Below the pieces are notes generated by a model that saw only the letters and a program-made list of their open reading frames with translations, did not search any database and was not told the DNA's origin. Below, piece by piece: positions 6,979 to 11,706 of a stretch of DNA of 11,706 nt (its first letter is position 1; each line of letters opens with the position of its first letter). The position numbers and the translations under genes are program-made. Source of the DNA: an uncultured Streptomyces sp. (lineage in GTDB: Bacteria; Actinomycetota; Actinomycetes; Streptomycetales; Streptomycetaceae); the NCBI GenBank assembly GCA_946480485.1, contig CAMLJW010000127.1:1-11706 (forward strand), given 5' to 3'.

Positions 6979-7923
6979 ATGGAACCGATCATCATCGTCC
7001 TGATCATTCTGGTGGTGTTGGTCTTCATCGCGTTGATCAAGACCATCCAAGTCATCCCACAAGCCAGCGCCGCAATCGTCGAGCGCTTCGGCCGCTACAC
7101 ACGCACGCTCAACGCGGGTCTGAACATCGTCGTCCCGTTCATCGACTCGATCCGCAACCGCATCGACCTCCGAGAACAGGTCGTGCCCTTCCCGCCGCAG
7201 CCAGTGATCACCCAGGACAACCTGGTCGTCAACATCGACACGGTTATCTACTACCAGGTCACCGACGCGCGCGCGGCCACGTACGAAGTCGCCAGCTACA
7301 TTCAGGCCATTGAGCAGCTCACCGTCACCACGCTCCGCAACATCATCGGCGGCATGGACCTGGAGCGGACCCTGACCTCCCGCGAGGAGATCAACGCGGC
7401 CCTGCGCGGCGTCCTCGACGAGGCCACCGGCAAGTGGGGCATCCGCGTCAACCGCGTCGAGCTCAAGGCGATCGAGCCGCCCACCTCCATCCAGGACTCG
7501 ATGGAGAAGCAGATGCGCGCCGACCGTGACAAGCGCGCCGCGATCCTCACCGCCGAAGGTATTCGTCAGTCGCAGATCCTCACCGCCGAGGGCGAGAAGC
7601 AGTCCGCCATCCTGCGTGCCGAAGGTGAGGCCAGGGCCTCCGCGCTGCGCGCCGAGGGCGAGGCCCAGGCCATCCGGACCGTCTTCGAGTCCATCCACGC
7701 CGGAGACCCCGACCAGAAGCTCCTCTCGTACCAGTACCTCCAGATGCTCCCGAAGATCGCCGAGGGTGACGCCAACAAGCTCTGGATCGTGCCCAGCGAG
7801 ATCGGCGACGCCCTCAAGGGTCTGTCGGGTGCCTTCGGCAACTTTGGCAGCCCCACAGGCGGCGGGCAGCCCGGGCCCGGCTCCGGCACGGAGCGCCGGG
7901 AGAAGCCGTCCATCACCGACTGA
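6979..7923 (+). CDS. SPFH/stomatin-family protein (QmcA-like)
   Basis: A 314-residue membrane-anchored scaffold protein. One N-terminal transmembrane segment (about 4-22) precedes the SPFH/band-7 domain (about 24-180, including VERFGRY and GLNIVVPFID). A helical region follows, with four 11-residue repeats containing AEG at 192, 203, 214 and 225, the hendecad pattern of stomatin coiled coils. A Gly/Pro-rich tail closes the protein (about 283-314). Such proteins form large membrane-associated oligomers and organise microdomains, often with an NfeD partner. GGGGAG (6968-6973) lies five bases before the ATG at 6979. The gene follows nfeD after 131 bases that hold a hairpin and an unusual direct repeat, so it may have its own promoter. 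Confidence 0.93.
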   Translation: MEPIIIVLIILVVLVFIALIKTIQVIPQASAAIVERFGRYTRTLNAGLNIVVPFIDSIRNRIDLREQVVPFPPQPVITQDNLVVNIDTVIYYQVTDARAATYEVASYIQAIEQLTVTTLRNIIGGMDLERTLTSREEINAALRGVLDEATGKWGIRVNRVELKAIEPPTSIQDSMEKQMRADRDKRAAILTAEGIRQSQILTAEGEKQSAILRAEGEARASALRAEGEAQAIRTVFESIHAGDPDQKLLSYQYLQMLPKIAEGDANKLWIVPSEIGDALKGLSGAFGNFGSPTGGGQPGPGSGTERREKPSITD

Positions 7924-7929
7924 GTGCGT

Positions 7930-7987
7930 GTACGTACGTGACGGGGGCCCACCTCCAGGCGGAGGTGGGCCCCCGTCACGTACGTAC
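7930..7987. terminator. Perfect 27-bp bidirectional hairpin terminator
   Basis: Positions 7930-7956 are the exact reverse complement of 7961-7987, with a four-base AGGC loop. It begins seven bases after the SPFH stop and its right arm ends inside the stop codon of the convergent HNH gene. It can terminate both transcripts. Confidence 0.92.
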
Positions 7988-8493
7988 TATGCCGCTGGCT
8001 GTGCCAGCCAGTTGGGCAGCGCGTCGAACTCGTCCCGGGCCAGCGCCAGCACCATCGCGTCCGCGGGCGTCGGCTCGAACGGGTGCCGCAGCAGCGGCAT
8101 GCCTGCCTGCTCCGGAGTCCGGTCCGCCTTGCGGTGATTGTCCTCCGCGCACGAGGCCACCGTGTTCAACCAGGAGTCCGCACCACCCTGCGCCCGCGGC
8201 ACCACGTGGTCCACGGTCGTCGCGCGCCTCCCGCAGTACGCGCAGCTGTGCCGGTCACGTACCAGAACACCCCGCCTCGACCAAGCGGCTTGTCTTCGAA
8301 AGGGCACCCGCACATAGCGGCACAGCCTGATCACCCGGGGCACCGGTATGTCAACGGCCGCTCCACGCATACGCAGTTCGGGGTGGGCCTGTTCGACAAC
8401 AGCCTTGTCCTGCAGCACCAGAACGACGGCTCGGTTCAACGTCACCGTCGACAGCGGCTCGAAGCTCGCGTTCAGCACCAGCGTGTCCCGCAC
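7987..8493 (-). CDS. HNH endonuclease family protein
   Basis: A 168-residue protein with a C-terminal HNH nuclease domain. The N-terminal part (1-70) starts VRDTLVLNASFEPLSTVTL, typical of an actinobacterial stand-alone HNH family. The domain has C84-x-x-C87, the DH pair D95-H96, N110 and C115, followed by D118-N119. The last residue of the usual second CxxC pair is Asp (D118), so zinc binding may be altered. A GTG start at 8493 is chosen because GGAGGAGG lies eight bases upstream; an ATG at 8607 would add 38 residues that overlap intergenic sequence. The family is widespread and its cellular role is not established. It stands alone, convergent with the SPFH gene. Confidence 0.88.
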   Translation of the reverse strand: MRDTLVLNASFEPLSTVTLNRAVVLVLQDKAVVEQAHPELRMRGAAVDIPVPRVIRLCRYVRVPFRRQAAWSRRGVLVRDRHSCAYCGRRATTVDHVVPRAQGGADSWLNTVASCAEDNHRKADRTPEQAGMPLLRHPFEPTPADAMVLALARDEFDALPNWLAQPAA

Positions 8494-8584
8494 CCAGCCC
8501 ACCTCCTCCGTGCACCGGCCCACCCCCTGGCGGACTTGGATCAACTCTGGCCGGGCGCGCCGAGATGGACAACGCAATAAAAAA

Positions 8585-8622
8585 TGCCCGCCCCTGATCA
8601 ATTCCAAGACCAGAGGCGGGCA
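8585..8622 (-). terminator. Rho-independent terminator of the spo0M-PEBP operon
   Basis: TGCCCGCC (8585-8592) pairs with GGCGGGCA (8615-8622), with an inner CTG/CAG extension after one mismatch. Read on the minus strand the stem is followed by TTTTTTATTG, a true U-tract. It lies 16 bases after the PEBP stop. Confidence 0.88.
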
Positions 8623-8638
8623 AACGCTCAGCGAGCGC

Positions 8639-9178
8639 TCAGCTGTTCGCGGGCGCCGCGTACTCCGCGATCAGCTGGGCCCTCGCCAGCGTGTGGAACC
8701 GCAGATGGAAGCCCACGACGGCCGGCGACGCGTCCGAGTCCGGGCCGAGCTTCTCCCGATCCACCGCGTACACGGTGAAGACGTACCGGTGCGCCGGGTC
8801 CCCGGGAGGCGGCGCTGCACCGCCGAAGTCCTTCGTCCCGTAGTCGTTGCGCACCTGAACCGCGCCCTTTGGCAGCCCCTCGAACGTGCCGCTGCCCGAG
8901 CCCGCCGGCAGCTCGGTGACCGAGGCCGGGATGTCGAACACGGTCCAGTGCCAGAACCCGCTCCCGGTAGGGGCGTCCGGGTCGAAGCACGTCACAGCGA
9001 AGCTCGTGGTCTTTGGCGGGAAGCCCTCCCAGCGCAGCTGAGGCGAGGTGTCGCCGCCCGCGTGGACCTGGGCGTCCTTCAGCACCCCGCCCGGCTCGAC
9101 GTCCTCGCTCGTGACCGTGAACGACGGCACAGCAGGATGGAAGGCATGGGGAAGCGGCGGCCTCTTGGACTCGGTCAC
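8639..9178 (-). CDS. YbhB/YbcL-family (PEBP) protein
   Basis: A 179-residue phosphatidylethanolamine-binding-protein-like domain with no signal peptide. Recognisable family motifs are DPDAP (66-70), HWTVFDIP (77-84), and the ligand-pocket stretch [20 protein letters not shown] at about 119-138. Bacterial YbhB-type proteins have no firmly assigned function; a Raf-kinase-inhibitor-like label is by homology only. The GTG at 9178 has AGGAGG seven bases upstream. It lies 39 bases after the Spo0M stop on the same strand, and a U-tract terminator follows, so the two genes are probably co-transcribed. Length is normal for the family. Confidence 0.92.
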   Translation of the reverse strand: MTESKRPPLPHAFHPAVPSFTVTSEDVEPGGVLKDAQVHAGGDTSPQLRWEGFPPKTTSFAVTCFDPDAPTGSGFWHWTVFDIPASVTELPAGSGSGTFEGLPKGAVQVRNDYGTKDFGGAAPPPGDPAHRYVFTVYAVDREKLGPDSDASPAVVGFHLRFHTLARAQLIAEYAAPANS

Positions 9179-9217
9179 CTCGGCACCTCCTGATCGGTGG
9201 ATCTCTCGTCCACGACC

Positions 9218-10003
9218 CTAAAACCAGTTGCGGCGGCTACCGACCTGCGACAACCACTCGTTCAGGTAAGCGGCCCAGTCCGTCCCCTGGAAGTCGTTCA
9301 GACCCACCTTGAACGTCCGGTACGAGTCACTGCCCTCGCTGAACAGACCAGGCTTCTTGTCCATCTCCAGGACGACGTCCATCTCGCGTTCGTCGGCGAC
9401 GAAGCTCAACTCGACCTGGTTGAGACCCCGGTACTGCTGAGGCGGCAAGAACTCGATCTCCTGGTAGAACGGCAGCTTCTGTCGCGTACCCCGGATGTGG
9501 CCCCGCTCCATGTCCGCGTTCTTGAACCGGAAGCCCAACTGGATGAAGGCGTCCAGAATCGCCTGCTGGGCCGGCAGCGGATGCACACTGATCGGGTCCA
9601 GGTCACCGGAGTCCACGGCCCGCGCGATCTCGAGCTCCGTGGTCACACCGATATGCATCCCGCGCAGCGGCTGACCGCCGATGGTGGTGATCGGCGTCTC
9701 CCACGGGATCTCGAGCCCGAACGGCACCGCATGCACCGCGTTCGCCTCCAGCGCGAAGGCACCGCCGAGCCGCAACTTCGTGAACTCGATGTCCTGCTTG
9801 TGCTCCTGGTCGTCGTGCCCCTCGACCTCCACCCGGGCCTGGAGCCCGACCGCGAGCCCCTCGATCTCCTGGTTCACGGACCCGCCCTGGATCCGCACCT
9901 CGCCCTGGACAACACCGCCGGGAACCACATTCACCTCGGTCAGTACCGTCTCGACCGACGCCCCACCGGCACCCAGGCTCGCAAGCAGCCGCTTGAACCC
10001 CAT
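9218..10003 (-). CDS. spo0M: Spo0M-like sporulation-control protein
   Basis: A 261-residue protein matching the Spo0M family along its length; B. subtilis Spo0M is about 258 residues. It starts MGFKRLLASLGAGGASVETVL and contains the family's arrestin-like beta-sandwich stretches, for example NVVPGGVVQGEVRIQGG (25-41) and FGLEIPWETPITTIGGQPL (about 95-113). In Bacillus it affects sporulation and cell morphology by an unclear mechanism; it is cytoplasmic, with no signal peptide here. The ATG at 10003 is preceded by GAGGAGGAG at good spacing. It is the first gene of a two-gene operon with the PEBP gene. The upstream region contains an AT-richer imperfect inverted repeat (10040-10056) that might include its promoter. 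Confidence 0.9.
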   Translation of the reverse strand: MGFKRLLASLGAGGASVETVLTEVNVVPGGVVQGEVRIQGGSVNQEIEGLAVGLQARVEVEGHDDQEHKQDIEFTKLRLGGAFALEANAVHAVPFGLEIPWETPITTIGGQPLRGMHIGVTTELEIARAVDSGDLDPISVHPLPAQQAILDAFIQLGFRFKNADMERGHIRGTRQKLPFYQEIEFLPPQQYRGLNQVELSFVADEREMDVVLEMDKKPGLFSEGSDSYRTFKVGLNDFQGTDWAAYLNEWLSQVGSRRNWF

Positions 10004-10158
10004 GATGTCTCCTCCTCAGGCCAACGCCTGTCTCTGTCCGTATCCTTGATCCATACAAACGCGAGCCGATCGTGGCCGGTTCCACGCCTCACCCTGGCAC
10101 GTCGCAAGTCCCCGGTCGCCCAGCTCGCAATCCCACGTCTGCACTACGCTCGTACGGC

Positions 10159-10434
10159 ATGATCGCGGCCCCTGACCGTACGCCCCTCACCCGGGAGTTC
10201 TTCGACCGGCCTGTCCTGCAGGTCGCCGCGGACCTCCTGGGGCGCGTCCTCGTGCGTACGACCCCGGACGGACCGATCGAACTCCGCCTCACGGAGGTCG
10301 AGGCCCACGACGGTCCGAACGACCCGGGCTCCCACGCCTGTCGCGCCCGCACGGCCCGCAACGGCGTGATGTTCGGACCGCCCGGCCGGGTGTACGCCTG
10401 CTTCACCTCTGGCATGTCAGGTCGGTCAGCATGA
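10159..10434 (+). pseudogene. mpg: 5' relic of a 3-methyladenine DNA glycosylase gene
   Basis: The first 86 codons of an AAG/Mpg glycosylase (about 210 residues when whole), which excises alkylated purines in base-excision repair. The family start [21 protein letters not shown] is intact, but homology stops after VYACFTSGM and the frame ends five codons later at TGA 10432-10434. The catalytic Glu is kept (E48), but key pocket positions have changed. The residue equivalent to human AAG Tyr127 is H50 and that of Tyr159 is C81, while H59 remains; family-typical AYRGR is CRAR. A TACGCT -10-like box (10145-10150) lies eight bases before the ATG at 10159. The 3' part of the same gene is found at 11119-11379, beyond an inserted intact glycosylase gene. 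Confidence 0.82.
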
Positions 10435-11042
10435 ACCTTGTGGATCTGGCTCACCCCGCTGAGGAAGTCGCCCCCAAGCTGCTCGGTGCCATGCTCACCC
10501 ACGAGACCCCCGAGGGAACCGTGAGCGTGAACATCACGGAGACCGAGGCGTACTCCGGCACGGCCGACCCCGCCTCCCACGCCTACCGAGGCAGGACACC
10601 CCGCAACGCCGTCATGTTCGGGCCCGCAGGACACCTGTACGTCTACCGGTCTCACGGTCTCCACTGGTGCGCCAACATCGTCACCGGGGCAGACGGCATC
10701 GCTTCAGCTGTCCTCATCCGGGCAGGCAGGGTCATCGAAGGGGAAGACCTGGCACGCACGCGACGAGGGGCGAAGATCGAGAGCCCACGCCTTGCGCGGG
10801 GCCCGGGGAACTTCTGCCAGGCGCTCGGCATCACGGCAGAGCACAACGGCACAGACCTACTGGCAGGTGCCTCGGTCACGCTGTCCGAGGGTGAGCCGGT
10901 ACCCGCCGCACTCATCCGGGTCGGTCCGCGGGTAGGCGTGAGCAGAGCCCACGACTGGCAACACCGCTTCTGTCTCGCCGGTGATCCCACAGTCTCGGCG
11001 TACCGATTGAGCCCGAGAGCCAAGCCGTCCGCCGGAGCCTGA
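10431..11042 (+). CDS. mpg: DNA-3-methyladenine glycosylase, intact second copy
   Basis: A 203-residue alkyladenine DNA glycosylase that removes alkylated bases such as 3-methyladenine and leaves an abasic site. It resembles the mycobacterial Mpg subfamily more than its neighbouring relic, with a short N-terminus and the form [19 protein letters not shown]. Residues matching human AAG Glu125, Tyr127, His136 and Tyr159 are all kept (E39, Y41, H50, Y72); [12 protein letters not shown] (123-134), GPRVGVSRA (165-173) and the DPTVSAYR tail (185-192) are also intact. The ATG at 10431 overlaps the TGA of the relic (ATGA) and has no strong ribosome site, so it is probably translated by coupling from the truncated upstream frame. 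The relic's 3' end follows, so this gene sits inside the broken one. Confidence 0.9.
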   Translation: MNLVDLAHPAEEVAPKLLGAMLTHETPEGTVSVNITETEAYSGTADPASHAYRGRTPRNAVMFGPAGHLYVYRSHGLHWCANIVTGADGIASAVLIRAGRVIEGEDLARTRRGAKIESPRLARGPGNFCQALGITAEHNGTDLLAGASVTLSEGEPVPAALIRVGPRVGVSRAHDWQHRFCLAGDPTVSAYRLSPRAKPSAGA

Positions 11043-11058
11043 ACCGCGGTGCGCCTCG

Positions 11059-11092
11059 CTCGCGGCTCTCCCGCGGCTCGCCCGCGGGCTCG
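11059..11092. repeat. Short GC-rich 11-bp tandem repeat with dyad
   Basis: Three near-copies of CTCGCGGCTC/CCCGCGGCTCG run with an 11-base period. CCCGCGG (11070-11076) and CCGCGGG (11082-11088) form an inverted repeat with a five-base loop. It lies just after the intact glycosylase stop and could be its terminator or the scar at the edge of the exchanged segment. Confidence 0.45.
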
Positions 11093-11118
11093 ACTGTGAG
11101 TCGGCGCGGATTTGGCCC

Positions 11119-11379
11119 GAAGATGCTCTGGCCACCGGACCCGCCCGCCTGGCCACGACCCTGGGTATGGACCGAGCCCTCGACGGCACGGACGCCTGCG
11201 CTCCCGAGGGCTCCGCGCCCACCCTGCTCACAGGCACACCTGTACGCCCCGAGCAGGTACGCAACTGTCACGACCGGTGTGACCGGCGACGGTGGCGTCC
11301 ACCCGTGGCGCTTCTGGATGCCGACGATCCGACGGTGAGTCCTTATCGGTCCCATGCGCCCCGCCCTCGCCGAACTTGA
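11119..11379 (+). pseudogene. mpg: 3' relic of the broken glycosylase gene
   Basis: This is the C-terminal part of the same Mpg subfamily as the 10159 relic, in the same strand and reading phase. Recognisable pieces are LATGPARLATTLG, RALDGTDACAPEG, then DDPTVSPYR and a basic tail ending in TGA at 11377-11379. The stretch TGVTGDGGVHPWRFW is read in another phase: about two bases are missing after VRN (near 11265) and one more before DDPTVS (near 11325), which restores the frame. The middle of the ancestral gene, roughly 40 codons, is missing. No start or ribosome site precedes it, so it is not expected to be translated. Confidence 0.75.
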
Positions 11380-11542
11380 CGCCTCCCTGGGCGATCCGTA
11401 ATGTGACTCGAGCCGCTTGAACCGGGTACGGCGTTCAGCCAGCAGCCGGAAGCGGCCAACCCACTACCTACGACTCCTCTCAGCGAGGGCGATTTCGGCG
11501 TGCCTGCATGCCTCAATTCGAATGCCCGGGCTCGATTATGAG

Positions 11543-11570
11543 TTGCCGGGGGAGTCGGTTAACGTAGTGA
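11543..11570 (+). promoter_or_regulatory. Candidate upstream rrn promoter
   Basis: TTGCCG (11543-11548) and TAGTGA (11565-11570) are separated by 16 bases, a plausible vegetative promoter. It would be one of several tandem promoters, as is usual for Streptomyces rRNA operons. Confidence 0.4.
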
Positions 11571-11660
11571 ATGTCGAAAGGCCCGAGGGAAACCTTGGAG
11601 CCAAAAGACACAGGGCCAATCCTCACTAACGCGGGGTGGCCGCCGACTGGAAATCGGGCC

Positions 11661-11706
11661 CGAAAGAGTCTGATAGAGTCGGAAACGCAAGACCGAAGGG
11701 AAGCGC
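11661..11706 (+). promoter_or_regulatory. rRNA operon proximal promoter and 16S leader start
   Basis: The stretch CGAAAGAGTCTGATAGAGTC, followed by a leader with GACCGAAGGG, matches from memory the conserved sequence upstream of 16S rRNA in Streptomyces. TAGAGT (11674-11679) is the -10 of the proximal promoter; GAGTC repeats at 11666 and 11676; a consensus -35 is not visible. The 16S gene itself is beyond the window. Confidence 0.78.

Larger units (their letters stand above)
11380..11706. other. Non-coding region leading into an rRNA operon
   Basis: No credible gene: the longest frame (11417-11629) has no ribosome site and lacks coding character. Base composition becomes less GC-rich toward 11500-11600. 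It holds a run of palindromes (GCATGC 11506-11511, ATTCGAAT 11516-11523, GCCCGGGC 11524-11531) and then promoter-like and leader sequences. Confidence 0.6.

Noticed and set aside
8494..8607. ATG start at 8607 for the HNH protein
   Set aside because: GGAGGAGG before the GTG at 8493 and the family start at VRDTLVLNASFEPL make the shorter form much more likely; the extension also overlaps the operon terminator.
10418..11105. Transposon-type insertion with target duplication at the glycosylase locus
   Set aside because: Only a GTCGG-length match is shared between the flanks, and no terminal inverted repeats or transposase are present.
11417..11629. Small plus-strand frame before the rRNA leader
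   Set aside because: No ribosome site, mixed composition, and it overlaps the rRNA promoter region.

Overview
The window is from a high-GC actinomycete, almost certainly Streptomyces. Evidence: strong G/C bias at third codon positions, GTG starts, AGGAGG-type ribosome sites, a cysteine-free short chaplin (ChpE type), and a right-hand end that matches what I remember of the Streptomyces 16S rRNA operon leader. From memory, ChpE is SCO1800 in S. coelicolor; no database was consulted.

Layout, left to right. (1) 9-2558 (+): a two-FHA-domain ABC half-transporter like mycobacterial Rv1747, ending at a strong bidirectional hairpin. (2) 2669-3439 (-): a secreted SLT-type lytic transglycosylase with a Lys/Ala/Glu helical linker and a long structured leader. 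(3) 3440-4092: a 653-base stretch with no credible gene, holding a promoter candidate and several inverted repeats. (4) 4093-4332 (+): chaplin chpE and its terminator. (5) 4539-5327 (-): an unrecognised actinobacterial protein, divergent from (6) 5451-6242 (+): an orphan ABC ATPase, followed by a 15-bp tandem repeat. (7) 6416-6847 and 6979-7923 (+): an NfeD-like membrane protein and an SPFH/stomatin protein, a known pairing, closed by a perfect 27-bp hairpin. (8) On the minus strand: an HNH endonuclease (7987-8493), then an operon of Spo0M (9218-10003) and a PEBP/YbhB protein (8639-9178) ending at a U-tract terminator. (9) 10159-11379 (+): a broken 3-methyladenine DNA glycosylase gene whose middle is occupied by a second, intact glycosylase gene of a different subfamily. 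(10) 11380-11706: non-coding, running into the rRNA operon promoter and leader; the 16S gene lies just outside.

Most genes are chromosomal housekeeping or development genes: cell-envelope transport and remodelling (FHA-ABC, SLT), aerial hyphae surface (ChpE), membrane microdomains (NfeD/SPFH), sporulation-linked Spo0M, and base-excision repair. I see no phage, transposon, CRISPR or biosynthetic cluster. The most unusual features are the gene-within-a-gene replacement at the glycosylase locus, an in-frame pentapeptide-type repeat just beyond the ABC ATPase stop codon, and several uncommon inverted or direct repeats between genes.
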